Of a DNA stretch of 64,000 bases, positions 24,955 to 36,829 are shown in pieces. How positions within the stretch are numbered: the stretch's first letter is position 1; each line of letters opens with the position of its first letter. The translations under genes were made by a program, and so were the position numbers. The stretch lies in the NCBI GenBank assembly GCA_000320545.1, contig ADNK01001017.1, forward strand, positions 1 through 64,000, read 5' to 3'. The notes beneath the pieces were generated by a model that ran no database searches, had not been told where the DNA came from, and was given only the letters and a program-made list of their open reading frames with translations. This DNA comes from Bigelowiella natans CCMP2755. Taxonomy: Eukaryota > Cercozoa > Chlorarachniophyceae.

Positions 24955-27936
24955 ATGATTGTGGTTGGTCAGCTTACTGTGATGGCTCTATTGGGACTCA
25001 TTCTTGGCACGTGCATTCATGTGTGGTTTAGCGGAAAGGCATCAATGTATCCAGCGTCCTCCACAGTTGCTGTTAACGATAATGCCGTTTTGCTCTCCAG
25101 ACTACAAACGGAGGAAAAATCAACCGGAAATATTGCCACTAACCACGCTGATGTAGCTCCTATTGTTGCTGCTGTTTCTTCTTCTAAAGCAGTCCCTAGC
25201 TGTGCTGGGCTTTCCTTCAGCGACCCGATGCACCATGGTAAGCAAGTTTGCACCGTCCAGCAATGCACTGGAGTTGTTTACTTCCGATATGTAGACACGT
25301 CTACTTTCGCGTGCACCAATGACCCTTCTCTTGTCGCACATCCTTGTGACGTCTCTAAGTGCCCCGGGGTAGGTTCGCCGCCACCCCCTCCTCCCCCACC
25401 TCCACCAAGTGGATCTTCCCAAAGCGGAGATTCTTCGTCTCAGCCACAATTCCCTAAGGTTCCAGATTCATTGAGGAAACCTACACAGCATACCTCAGTA
25501 CCACTTCCAAAAGCAGTAGCATCGAACACAACATATACTCCCCCACCTCCACTCTCTAATCTCAGCCCTTTTGAAGACATTGGATATGCCGCAGCAAATA
25601 GAGATAAATCTAGCTTTTCGCATGCAAAGAAACTTTGGGGTTTTGATGGAGAACCAAAGTCTGCATGGCCAACGCATGTGTTTTGGCAAAATTTAGTCCT
25701 TGGAGAAGGCACCGATGTCCAGAGTGCAATTACGGTCTTGCCATATGTTGTTCAAGTCGTAGAAAGTGGAATTGTGTTGGCATACCCATACACTATGTCA
25801 TCAGCTTCTCAAACTGCCAATATGTTTGATTTGGATGCTCAAGGAATCACCTTGAGTTCAAGCTCGCTCGATAAGCGCTCTATATCAAGATTTGATCCAT
25901 TATCTGTCAGTATTGAATGGAAAGGTGGAGAAGGAGGATCATCTTCCTCTTCCTCCGCTACCACAACTTTAGTGCAAGGAGATCCATATGTTACATTAAA
26001 CTTGGATATAGAAGGAGAAGAAGAAGAAGGTTTTTCCATATCATCCGAACAAACTTTAATATTGGCGTCTCGTGGTGATGGAAGCTTGGGTTCGAAACCT
26101 GTAGTGTGCGATCCAAATAAAGACAAAAGTAAGCGACAGCGTACTGTCACAGGATCGGTATTCGATATATATGCTAGCGGCACAGACGAAACTTGGCGGC
26201 TGTACACATTCCCAAGCGAGGTAGAGCTTGAGTGTCCGTATCCCAAAGACGTTAACCATACAGCGACTCAAATTAAATTGACCAATTCCGAATTCAAAGG
26301 AGTTATTCGAATGGCAGTAGTTTCCAACTGCACAACAGGAGTTGCCAAGCATTGCCATGGTCCGTCTGGACTTCCATTACCTGAAGACCAAGTATCAACA
26401 CCATCCTTTGCAGCCGCACTCGACGCTTACAGCTCAGTGGTATTAAAGGGTGGTAATGTCGATTATGACATAGATAACGAAACAAATACACTGTCTTTAA
26501 GACTTATTTATGAGTCGTACAGCCTCAATAAAGAAAGTAGTAGTGAATCTGTCGTTCCACTGCTATTGGCCCTTCCTCATCATATAGCTGCAATGAGCAG
26601 CCAATACAGTACGGAAGGAAATAATAATAATATTGCAGGAGGCCATCGATCGATGTTAGGTATGCAAGTACCAATTGCAGCTACATCAATCGACTTGTCA
26701 CTTCCCCTCCCCTCTGTCCTCTGGGGTGATGAGAGGGAGCTTAACAGTGATAGCAGCAAGTTGGTAAGGAAAGCGCTTCTGGATGAAGCAGACTACGATT
26801 TGACCAAACAATGGCGTCTAGGTGTGGGTGATCCCTACAATGCTGGAAAACTAAATGCAAGGATCGCTAGACTTGCTATGATTGCTTCTCAGCTTGACGA
26901 GAGCGAGATAGCTGATTCGTTCTTGGATAAATTGGAGAAGTACCAGGCGTTGTGGCTCTCAGGAGAATCTCCAAATCCCCTAATTTACGATCAAGATATG
27001 GGCGGTATAGTCTCGTGCGGATGTTTGTTCGATTCGTGTCAAGGCAAATGTACGCCTCACTGTAATAATGCAGGACCAAGAGGAAAAGGAGGGGGAGGAT
27101 GTCCAAACCTTGGACCAGGTGCTTTCGCAGCAGGACTCGACTTTGGAAATGGTTACTATAACGATCATCATTTTCACTATGGTTACCATCTCTACGCAGC
27201 AGCTGTTCTAGCTCGTTTTAGGCCATCATGGGCCAAGAAACATCGAGAACAAATCATGCTTCTAGTTCGAGATGTGGCAAATCCAAGTAATCAAGACAAA
27301 TACTTTCCTCAGTTCCGTCACATGGATTTCTATGCTGGTCATTCATGGGCAGGAGGCATATTCAGGTCCTTTGCCAATGGACGGAATCAAGAATCTACAT
27401 CTGAAGCTGTAAACTGCTGGTATGCAATTACTTTGCTTGGAGATGCGTTGGAAGATGAACAACTAAAAACAGTTGGTATGACTCTTCTTGCATCGGAAGT
27501 GCACGGAGCGCAGACTTATTGGCAACTGGTTCGAAATCAAACAGGCTATGACCCCATTTTCGAAACGAATGGTGTGACAGGCATTCTCTGGTCAAATCTA
27601 GCTCAGTTTCAGACGTGGTTTGGACTATATGAATGGGCAGTAAATGGAATCCAAATGCTCCTTTTTACTCCTATCTCAGAATATCTCTTGCGCCCAGACT
27701 GGATCAGGCAGCAAATAGATTCGTTCGGTAAAGCGTGTGAGAAAAGCCCTATTTGTACTGGAGACGGATGGTCACCACTAGTGTGCATGGCTTTGTCCAT
27801 CGCAGATCAAGAGAAAGGCCTCACATGTGCTCAACATTTGCCAAAGAAAGAATTTTCGGACCAGACTGCCGAAGGAAATGGAAATAGTTGGACAAATACA
27901 CTCCATTTTATAGAGTCACGACCAGCCACATTGTGA
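24955..27936 (+). CDS. Endo-1,3-beta-glucanase, glycoside hydrolase family 81, signal-anchored
   Basis: Cleaves beta-1,3-glucan such as laminarin or chrysolaminarin. One uninterrupted frame of 993 codons. Residues 1-25 form a hydrophobic signal peptide or anchor (LTVMALLGLILGTCIHVW). Residues ~80-140 are Cys-rich (SKAVPSCAGLSF, QQCTGVVYFRYVD, CDVSKCPG) and are followed by a poly-Pro linker (~142-152). The GH81 domain starts near 205 (WPTHVFWQNLVLGEG) and runs to the end. Family motifs include DPYNAGKLNARIARLAMIA, LIYDQDMGG, DFGNGYYNDHHFHYGYHLYA, DFYAGHSWAGG, and NGRNQESTSEAVNCWYA with the catalytic Glu region, then LLASEVHGAQTYW. Length is normal for GH81 plus an extra N-terminal module. Having no intron while most neighbours have many is unusual. 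A Cys-rich insertion (CGCLFDSCQGKCTPHC) sits after LIYDQDMGG. Confidence 0.95.
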   Translation: MIVVGQLTVMALLGLILGTCIHVWFSGKASMYPASSTVAVNDNAVLLSRLQTEEKSTGNIATNHADVAPIVAAVSSSKAVPSCAGLSFSDPMHHGKQVCTVQQCTGVVYFRYVDTSTFACTNDPSLVAHPCDVSKCPGVGSPPPPPPPPPPSGSSQSGDSSSQPQFPKVPDSLRKPTQHTSVPLPKAVASNTTYTPPPPLSNLSPFEDIGYAAANRDKSSFSHAKKLWGFDGEPKSAWPTHVFWQNLVLGEGTDVQSAITVLPYVVQVVESGIVLAYPYTMSSASQTANMFDLDAQGITLSSSSLDKRSISRFDPLSVSIEWKGGEGGSSSSSSATTTLVQGDPYVTLNLDIEGEEEEGFSISSEQTLILASRGDGSLGSKPVVCDPNKDKSKRQRTVTGSVFDIYASGTDETWRLYTFPSEVELECPYPKDVNHTATQIKLTNSEFKGVIRMAVVSNCTTGVAKHCHGPSGLPLPEDQVSTPSFAAALDAYSSVVLKGGNVDYDIDNETNTLSLRLIYESYSLNKESSSESVVPLLLALPHHIAAMSSQYSTEGNNNNIAGGHRSMLGMQVPIAATSIDLSLPLPSVLWGDERELNSDSSKLVRKALLDEADYDLTKQWRLGVGDPYNAGKLNARIARLAMIASQLDESEIADSFLDKLEKYQALWLSGESPNPLIYDQDMGGIVSCGCLFDSCQGKCTPHCNNAGPRGKGGGGCPNLGPGAFAAGLDFGNGYYNDHHFHYGYHLYAAAVLARFRPSWAKKHREQIMLLVRDVANPSNQDKYFPQFRHMDFYAGHSWAGGIFRSFANGRNQESTSEAVNCWYAITLLGDALEDEQLKTVGMTLLASEVHGAQTYWQLVRNQTGYDPIFETNGVTGILWSNLAQFQTWFGLYEWAVNGIQMLLFTPISEYLLRPDWIRQQIDSFGKACEKSPICTGDGWSPLVCMALSIADQEKGLTCAQHLPKKEFSDQTAEGNGNSWTNTLHFIESRPATL

Positions 27937-28728
27937 TGATAGTGAAGCACAGATTGCTCACTCACATTAAATAATGATAAGGATGAGCATATACTAAGTC
28001 TGTCATTTACATGCATCATTACTACATGAACATTATAATCATATATTCTCTCTGCTTGTTCGTTAATTTCTGCTCCAGTCGCGGCCATAGTAAGCCTCAT
28101 TCTCCATTCGTTTCCCATTACATCCATGTCTCGCACCACCATGCACAGCCTAGCAGCACTAGAGCATGCTAGACAGCATGGCTAGAGATGGTACGATTAT
28201 CGCACTTTATATATATATTTAGCCTAGCTAGCTACTAGTAGCACTGAGCGCTTCGCGGTCATTTGTATCATCTCCAGATCTAGTCATGTCATGTTTTGTT
28301 TGCTCAGTGCCAGCTCGCAGTCACATGATGTGCAGCGAGAACTAAATGTCTAGTATACTAGATGTGCACACGTACGCAGCTGCTCTAGCTAGCTAGTGCT
28401 GTGCAATTTCTGCCATCGAGCTGGCGAGAGCTAAAATCCGTGTAATCAATGTTCTGCTGGTGAAGGCTTATTAGCATCAATGTATCTAGATGGACTCAGA
28501 ATGATCTAGTGATGGCTGCAACATTTCTCATGCACTATTGGAAATTGATCATCGAAGACTACGATATGTGACCATCTGGACATCCTGCAGTTAATGACAC
28601 CCTTTTGTATCCATTAAATGTGGATTAGCAACCATTAAAAACTTGATTCTCATTGGAAATTCTTGGATTTAATTCTTGGTTGATATCTTGGCCACATCAT
28701 GGCTTCTTCTATCATTTTGATCTGCTAG
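27937..28728. other. Convergent intergenic spacer 3, palindrome-rich
   Basis: Tail-to-tail gap between GH81 and FtsH. The stretch from about 28140 to 28540 has repeated CTAG and TAGCTAGC palindromes, AGCATGCT, and the word CTAGATGTG at 28358 that also occurs at 13519 and 45079. No microsatellite and no gene seen. Confidence 0.7.
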
Positions 28729-30138
28729 TTAAGCGACTGCTTTCTGTAGTCTCGGAGCTTGTCCCCCTCCTCCTCCTTCTCCTTCTCCTCCTCCTTTGTG
28801 GGACACTGGCTCGAAAACATATGACTCAGCTCCTGAAATGTCGATCAGCTGGTATAGCTCAGCTCCGGATACAGTTTCTTGTTCCATAAGCCTCTCTGCC
28901 AAGCCATCTAGTAACTCTCGATTTTCCATCAAGATCTTCTTGCAGGTATCATATGCATTTTTAATTATCCGATCAACTTCATCATCCACTTCTTCCAGCT
29001 TCTTGTTGGACCATGATCCCCCTCCTGAAATAATAAAACACATTCTAATATCCATAAACAATGCATAGTATTCAACCACCATGATCGAGTGATAATAAAC
29101 GGTAAAATATTATCCACAGGACATTTATCTTATACGATATCTACAACTAACTATTTGTATATGATCAAAGTGCCATCATCAGAGAAAATTACCTATTGCG
29201 ATCTTTCTCCCCAGGAAAGGGTTATCATTTTGATGGTCAATAGCAACGTTACCAACAATACTTGAAAATCCCCATTCAGACACCATTCTTCGTGCTACAT
29301 TTGTAACTTGTTGAATGTCATTGGATGCTCCTGTGGTGACCTGTTATTCCATGCATGCATATTTTTATTGTAATTTTTAATATTATCATCACCATAAAGA
29401 TCCTTCTGACAGTTATAACACTAATACATGATAATGATTATGATAATAATGATGATGATGATACATATCACTGCTACTGTGAGGAGTACCTCATCGTCCC
29501 CAAATACAAGTTCTTCAGCAACCCGTCCTCCTAATGCCACAGCTATTTGTCCTTCAAGATATCCTCGTGAATACATTCCTGTTTCCATTCGTGTCTCATC
29601 AGGGTCAAAGAATGTCAATCCTCCTGCACCGCTTGTACGTGGGATGATTGTAACCTATGTAGGCAACAATAACAACAATAAATAATAATTAATATTTGTG
29701 ATGCAAGCAGAAGCGATAGACCGAACGAAGAACTTATGGATAAGACTACCCCTACTACTGCTACTAGTACTAGTAGCTACCTTCTGAACAGCATCGTATC
29801 CATTAATGAGGGCCCCAACAATAGCATGACCCGCTTCATGATAAGCGACAAGGTCTTTTCTTCGTAGTAGAGTGTCTCCTCCCCCTCTCTTCGCAATTCC
29901 AACCAGGATTCTATCTATTGCTGCGTCAACGTGTCCATTTTCGATCTTCATTTTGTTATCTCTGGCGGCATAAATAGCTGCTTCATTCATTAGAGCTTGT
30001 AAAGATGCTCCGCTAAAGCCAGGTGTACGCCGAGCAACAGCGGAAAGGTCCACATCTGCAGCAAGAGGCTTCCTTCGAGCATGCACTTGAAGGATGGCTG
30101 ACCGACCTCGTAGGTCAGGGAGATTTATTTGTACCCTG

Positions 30139-30178
<40 letters not shown>

Positions 30179-31761
30179 CAGACATTGAATGTAACTACGA
30201 CGAAGGAAACACCAAGATACTGAGTAGTAAGTTGGAAAGAGAAAGGGGAGGAGGAGGGAGACAGATATAGAAAAAGAGAAGGTGGAGAATTACTCAAAAC
30301 ACCACCAGCAGCAGCAGCAGGTACCTTCGATCAAAACGACCTGGACGAAGTAAGGCTGGATCCAATACATCTGCACGATTTGTTGCTGCAAGAACTATTA
30401 CATCTTCATTGCCTTCAAAACCATCCATTTGCGTCAGTATCTCATTTAGTGTTTGTTCGCGTTCATCGTTTCCTCCAGCAATTCCGGTACCCCTTTGGCG
30501 TCCAATTGCATCAATCTCATCAATAAAAACTATACACGGAGAATTATTAATCGCTGTCTTGAACATATCCCTTACCCTCGAAGCACCAACACCAACATAA
30601 AGCTCCACAAAGCTGGATCCTGAGGCTGACACAAAAGGTACTCCTGCTTCACCTGCTACAGCTTTTGCAAGAAGTGTCTTTCCTGTTCCTGGAGGGCCTT
30701 CCATCATTACTCCTTTGGGGATTTTAGCTCCCAGCTTTGTAAACTTTTCTGGATTTTGTAAAAATTCGACTATCTCCAAAAGTTCTGTCTTAGCTTCTTC
30801 ACACCCTGCTACATCGGAGAACGTTACGCCAGTATTCGGTTGCAGATCCATTCTGGACTTCGATTTTGTAAACTGAGCAGCACTATCTTGGAATAGATTT
30901 GAAGGAGGAACTCCTCCTCCACCCTGCGGGTATTGACTGCTCTTTTCTGTCGCAGTGCGCGAGACAAGATAGAAGAAAGTACTCAAAATCAACACTGGAA
31001 CAAATGCTTTTGACACAAACTCCCTAAGCCAGCGTCCGCTATCAAAACTACTCTGAGATATTGTTACGTCAACCTGATGCTCACCAAAAATTTTAAATAA
31101 ATCAAGTGAAATGGGGACGTCCCTGAGTTTGATTTTTGTTCCATCCTTGCCGATAGCTTCACCCGTGCTCCCGTCTTCAGAAAGTGTTATCTTCGCAATT
31201 TTATTGTTCACAACCGCTGTCACAATTTCCAGGTTGCGCATGTCGGATTTCAAAATAAGTTTCCCACCGTTTGGATCATTGTTTCTAGGAATATTCTCAT
31301 CACCCTTGAGGTCACCAGCCTAATTTATAAATACGTGTAGCTGAAAATCGGGTAGGTCTTTACATCGAGAATCTATGTCAGAGCCTCGAACCTTATTTTC
31401 AAAATGGTGTTCTAATGAGACGAACCTGGTGTCGTACAGCAGCATTACTCTGCTGTTCGTGTTGTAGCATCTCCACCTTGGAATAACCATTGGCAGCTGG
31501 TGTCTCTGGCATCAGGATCACACCAGGAAAGAAAGCCTTGGTCAACATTGCACTTGTCCTTCCATTTCCACGACATTCAGAGCAGTGATAATTGCTATAA
31601 GCAAAACTGCGTTCTCGATGGAGGTTGTGAAGAGGCCGGTTGAGATTTTGTATTGGTGTGACACGACGTTGTATTGAAGCTAAAACATGACCCGAGCATG
31701 TGAGATACAACATCAACAAAACGGGGGGGGGACACACCCCGAGTCGAAGAGCGTGCGTCAT
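28729..31761 (-). CDS. ftsH: ATP-dependent zinc metalloprotease FtsH, plastid-targeted
   Basis: Membrane AAA+ protease that degrades damaged thylakoid proteins such as photosystem II D1. Six exons: 31426-31761, 30325-31319, 29781-30135, 29490-29654, 29193-29340 and 28729-29024. They sum to 2295 nt, 764 residues in frame. Exon 1 is a bipartite leader: a hydrophobic signal peptide ([19 protein letters not shown]) and then an Arg/Ser/Asn-rich transit-like stretch. Exon 2 has one membrane segment ([15 protein letters not shown]), Walker A (GPPGTGKT), Walker B (IVFIDEID) and the second region of homology ([20 protein letters not shown]). Exon 3 has the HEAGH zinc motif. Exon 4 has [14 protein letters not shown] and [19 protein letters not shown]. 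The C terminus is Gly/Glu-rich. The leader implies a plastid with extra membranes; a second luminal-side helix was not seen. Confidence 0.94.
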
Positions 31762-32382
31762 TTTTCGCCCAGTTGATGTGAGTTCTTAGTATTTCGTGGG
31801 TTGTCCGTACAAAGTGAGTGAGTCTCGTTGCTCCCTTGGTTCCGAAGGGGGAGGAGGAAGAAGCCACGGTGGGTATGTTTGCGCTGTTTTCCCACCTTTT
31901 TCACCTCAAATTTCAAGTCGCAAATAACGAATCAAGGACATTTATTTAGGAATTTCTTCGGCATTGTTTTTATTGCTCCTCGTAATCCCAAGTTCCGACC
32001 TGTTTCTACGAATTTATTTTGTCGCATGGATCCATATTTGATGATGTTTAGGTGTTTTTTCCGAAGGGGCTCATGTATGTTCTAGGAGCAAATTTCTGTC
32101 GGAGTCGCGTAGTACAGTAAAAAAATATGGAGTATCTAGACTCACTCCTAGAAAATAACAACTCACAACAACAACAACAACAACAACAACAACTCGCAAC
32201 AACAACTCACACTCACAACAACAATGACAACAACTCATCACCAAAATAACGACGACATAAACGACGACACGCACACTCTTCTCCCGCCAGATCTGCCCCT
32301 TCCCAAGGCACCGTCTGTGAACGTGTAGAAGACCTGTCCTTTGAGAGATTAGTGTTAAAATAGAACCAAATTTACAAGCATC
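31762..32382. other. Divergent intergenic region, ftsH/ALADIN
   Basis: Head-to-head gap of 621 bases, presumed to hold both promoters. A (CAA)n tract lies at about 32163-32200, with further CAACAACTCA repeats to 32235. A GGGGGGG run near 31725 is just inside the ftsH first exon. Confidence 0.5.
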
Positions 32383-33776
32383 ATGGTGCAAGGCTTGGGA
32401 TTATCGAGTTTGATGGACCAATTTGATCATAAAAGTAGTAGTAGTACCAAGAAGGGACGTGGTAGTAGTAGTAGTGGTTACCCGAAAGCTCTATCTGGAC
32501 GTCGTCCATCCGACATTACACAGACAATTAAGATGGACAGCATCCCTCCTCCGCTGAACACTCTCACAGTATGCGAGCACAACTTTTCTCTGCTTACTGT
32601 CGCGAGGAAAAAAGAAAGGGGTGATTATAAAAAGCAGCAGCAGCAGCACCAGACACAACTGGAAAGGTGGTGCTCAGAGTAGAACTAACTTTAAAACTAT
32701 TATGTGCTGCCGACGACTTCAAGGAACTAAAAATTAAATTTCTAATTAGGTATCTGGACGAAGGCGGTCGCATCTTTGTTACAGTAATGGCTCCGTCATG
32801 CTCCGAATTGTCGCAGCGGGTGAGTAGAATATATATACATAATATATTAATATATATGCATATGTGAAGACTAAATATACGATAAATAGTGATTACAATG
32901 AGTTGTTAATTGATGGATAGGGGCAAAAGCGTAAAGCTCTGACAGCCGTCCCTGGGAGTCAAACCCAGTGCTTAGAGATTGCCAGAAGGAATTTGGTGTC
33001 CCTGACAAGGACTATTGTAATCAAGTTCGGCGGAAAGCGGCTCCTTTCTCGTGTAATCCCTCCAGGATATGAAGCATTCCTGGCTGACCAGTGCGTCCCT
33101 TTATCACGGTTCGGTGGTGCCACAATTGTATGCACTACGCATATTATGCTAGACGTCCTTAATCTAAAAATCTGTCCACGTATCTATGATACGATACCAG
33201 TTTTTCTTCAATCTAAAATTATGATATTCCTTTTTCCATCTTCTTCTTCCTGTTCTTGCTCAAGTTCTGCTGCGGTCCGTTGTTTCTCGTGGCATCCGAT
33301 GCTGGCACGATATGCTGTTGCTGTTCCAGACAATGCTGCTGCTAATGCTGCTCAAATTGGTAAAACAAGAGATCGTATTTATATTCGTGATCTAAACAAA
33401 GGCCGGTGGGAGGACCTTGTACTCAAACATCAATTCCAAAACAATGTCAATTGTATGCAGGTCAGTAAGCAACAACTTCTTTATCAAATTCGAACATAAC
33501 GAATTATAATGGCTGGTTACATTATTCCTTTATGACAATTCGTATCAATTGCATTCCTCCTCCAACTTCCTTGTCCTTCCTTCTCCTCAGTGGTCACCTG
33601 TTGGCAACAAATTGGCAGTTGGCTGTGATCATGGAATCTGTCTTTGGACTTTTGTAGCTTCAAATAATCAATCTGCATGGATGCAATTTTTACCATGTAC
33701 AGGAGCTCGAATAAAGTATGAGATATTTTTAATTATCTTGAACGTTGATCGTGATCATTATTGACTTACAATTTCA

Positions 33777-33811
<35 letters not shown>

Positions 33812-35074
33812 AACTTCTCATCAACATCACAACAGATGCGTAGAATTTAGTCCATGCGGTCGCTACCTTGCGACATCTGCCGTGGGAAGCTTCAAGTTTA
33901 ACGTCTGGGATGTTGCAAAAGGCCAGCATGGTTTAATATGACTTATAATATAACATTGTCCTTTAAACAAATGTGTCAACCAAGGTGCTTGTTCGTTTGA
34001 TGACTTTTCTCATCATGATTTGCATTTGTATGCATGTAAAATAGGGGCAACTCCGTTTTCTTGCGCCTCAGAAGTGGTTCAACTCAACTGGTCTTCGGCG
34101 GCCAATGGCTGCTCTCTTTTTGTTGGAACGAAGGAGAATTATTTCATAGTTTACAAGAACAGAACTTGGGGCTCTCAAACATGGACCACGTAAAAATTCA
34201 TCGTGTATTGGTTGTGTCTTCAGCTCGTAAATATGGCGTCTATTTATCTATCTATCTATAGGTGTGGAAAGTATACAACGGCTTGTTGGAATAAAAATGG
34301 ACAAGTTCTTCTATTAGCTTTGGTGATCATCGGATATAATACAGAAGATATGTACTTTAGTAGTTGAACCAAAATCCTTTGTTGTTGTCTGTGATTAGCA
34401 CACTCGGCCAGTAATCGAAGTCATTCCGTTTTCACCAAAAGTACGAACACTGAAATCTCCTAAGGGCATAGAGGTTATTACATAATAATACTGTTAATGA
34501 TAATAATAATAATTGATTTAAATTTGAATTCTGAAGGAGTTTGTATTTAGCTACCATATAGTATCCACGCTATGGAATGGAGTCCATCGAGTGAAAGGTT
34601 GGCCGTATCCTTCAAGAATGATGATGAAAAAGACGAAAGCTTCAGAATCGAAGAAAACTCCGTTGATAAAGATCTGATTGCCGTATTTGGTATTACATCT
34701 TCAGTAATTATAATAATTAAGTGTGATGATCATCAATTACATAGAGGTGGGTTTTGTTGTTACTCACTACTAACTACTACTCCTACTACCGCGCAGGTAC
34801 AACCTGGGACAAAGATATGGTCTTTCCAAAGTTTCAAAACCTGGGGTATATCAGAGGGCCTCACAAAAACGAAAATAGGGCAAATATGCCAACACAGGTA
34901 TCAAGCAAACGTTGCATTTATTGGTGGAATTTTCAAACAGTTGCCTCACTTCTTTGCAATTATGTGTAGATGAGATTTCGACCTCATTGTAAGGGTGGAG
35001 CTCTCCTTGCTGTAGTCTGGTCTGAGGGACAAATATGTCTTTATCCGATGGTTTTTGACATGCGAAAAGTTTAA
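32383..35074 (+). CDS. AAAS: Nuclear pore WD-repeat protein ALADIN
   Basis: WD40 nucleoporin of the cytoplasmic face of the nuclear pore. The ATG at 32383 leads into IPPPLNTLTVCEHNFSLL, which matches the start of animal ALADIN (a short Pro run, then VTLYEHNNEL). Later exons show the beta-propeller: AVRCFSWHPMLARYAVAV (~33275-33460), QWSPVGNKLAVGCDHGICLW (33591-33716), VEFSPCGRYLATSAVGSFKF (33838-33935), LNWSSAANGCSLFVGTKENY (~34050-34190), MEWSPSSERLAVSFKND (~34572-34695) and the last exon, about 34970-35074, MRFRPHCKGGALLAVVWSEG, ending FDMRKV. Ser-rich and Gln-rich inserts (AGT and CAG repeats) lie in the N-terminal exons. Several joins were not fixed, including around 32620-33000 and 34200-34570. 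Order and motifs match the ~550-residue family. Confidence 0.85.
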
Positions 35075-36215
35075 GAGATATTATATGACTTCATGCCGAC
35101 TCTCTGCTCTAAATATTCGGTGTATGCTGTATACAGCAGTTACTCGTGCATGTGAGCGGTAGAAAATGTAACTCCACAACTGTTGTTGAGCGCCCACACC
35201 CATAGCAGCAGGGTGACATGTAATCGAATAATGTGATTGTGCAAAGTAGTCTTGCTTGCAAGACAACGAACGGGTTGTTGTTCCACTTAGCTATTTTGTG
35301 CAAGCAGCTTGCTCGTAACCTTCAGTAGCAGCCGTTTGACACTTTACTTAGGCTCGCATGACCTGTACCTAGCTAGCTAGTAGTAAGCTCATGAAGCACG
35401 TGCTTAGACGTACGAGCGTACGTCAACTCTAGCTCGATGATCGTGCGTTGTGTTATTCTAGTACTGCTTTATATGCTGCGGCGTATCGCATGTAAACTTG
35501 CGATTATACTATTTCAGAGCAATGATGAGAGCTAGAGAGTATAGAGACTTAAAGTCCATACACGAATAGGGACTTAAAGTCCATATAAGAGCCGCAGGAC
35601 ACAGGACCAGTGATGTTGCTAGTCTTGCAGTTGTTTGTTGCATGCTAGCATGTATGCACTACTCGATCCGTACTGCATAGTAAGCGTGTGTGCGCTTTTA
35701 CATGCAGCGTAGCTAGTAGCTAGAGTCGTACGTAGCGATTTCGAAATAACAGAACGATGAAAATGCACTCCAGCTGGATTGCAATGAACAACCAAAGGCT
35801 GCGGGGCGATTCTAGGAAGTAATCTGCGTTGCTTGTTACTTGGCAACTAATCCAGCTATCTCCTCCTCCTGTCTTGCCTAGCTAGTTAGTATGGTATACA
35901 ACTAGTGTTGTCGAAGTGTACATTGCATCATGCCCAGAGACGGCGCTGTAGTAGCTAAGTACCAAACATATCGCAGCAACTGTTTGTGCGGTGAAGCATT
36001 TATCGTAAATAGTAAGTTATGCACGTCATCATTAGTTTTCTATCTTGGTCCGATTCCATTTGCACTTTCCCAAACCAAGCGGATCTTTGCCTTCAAATCT
36101 CCGATCAACTTTACGACCGACGGGATGACTGAATACAAATTAACATCTGTGTCAGTAGGGATGCGAATACAGGTTCTATGTGTACAGGTTGCTTTGACCA
36201 CAAAATTAATATATT
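35075..36215. other. Convergent intergenic spacer 4, palindrome-rich
   Basis: Tail-to-tail gap between ALADIN and the GT32 gene. About 35130-35920 is rich in CTAG, ACGT, CGTACG and GCATGC palindromes and contains the 13-mer GCATGCTAGCATG at 35640. GACTTAAAGTCCATA occurs twice, near 35547 and 35571. A minus-strand open stretch (36040-36303) overlaps the end of the GT32 exon in another frame and is probably a shadow. Confidence 0.65.
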
Positions 36216-36794
36216 CTAGCATGAAAAAGATGAAGTTAACCACCTGTAAAAAGGCACTTTCATCGAGTAAGGATCTACGACAAGCATGTTGCAATTCGTC
36301 CATAGAGGAGGGTTGTTGTTGTTGTTGTTCTTGCCATCGTCGTGACTACGAATGACATGCCTGCGCCTTACATTTGGGAAGTGACCGAAGAAGTGAGGGA
36401 CTTCGTGTAATATCTGCGATGCATGCCCATACAATAATTCTCCAGAGACCAATTCCGCTTTTTGGAATTGTTCCCAAGCTAAATACGTGATAACTGTTCC
36501 AAGTTGAAAGGAACAAAAGTCACGTTCTGGTATATTGGCAAACCGTGGCCAGCTGTAATAGTTAACTAGACGCGGAAACCCAGCATATGATTGATCAGGA
36601 TGATGAAAAGATGGATGATATTCTCTAACCATCATTTCGAGAGCAAGTCGAAGGACAGGATGAGCAGCAACACTTCCAAGAATAGACTGGAAGAAGTCTC
36701 TGTATGCATCATCATATCACGATACAGTAGTAGAAACATTGGGATTCGTAATAAGCATGAAATTAGTCAAGAGGCTGCTACTACAACAACTACA

Positions 36795-36829
<35 letters not shown>

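Noticed and set aside
28845-28870. tRNA-like string GGTATAGCTCAGCTCCGG resembling a D-arm
   Set aside because: It is the antisense of the FtsH coding sequence ([10 protein letters not shown] region), with no matching T-arm or acceptor stem.
34061-34261. Plus-strand frame MRLRSGSTQLVFGGQWLL
   Set aside because: Out of frame with the ALADIN exon in the same place (LNWSSAANGCSLFVG), which fits the family.
36040-36303. 87-codon minus-strand frame ending GIGPR
   Set aside because: Overlaps the GT32 last exon out of frame and extends into the spacer; more likely chance than a separate gene.
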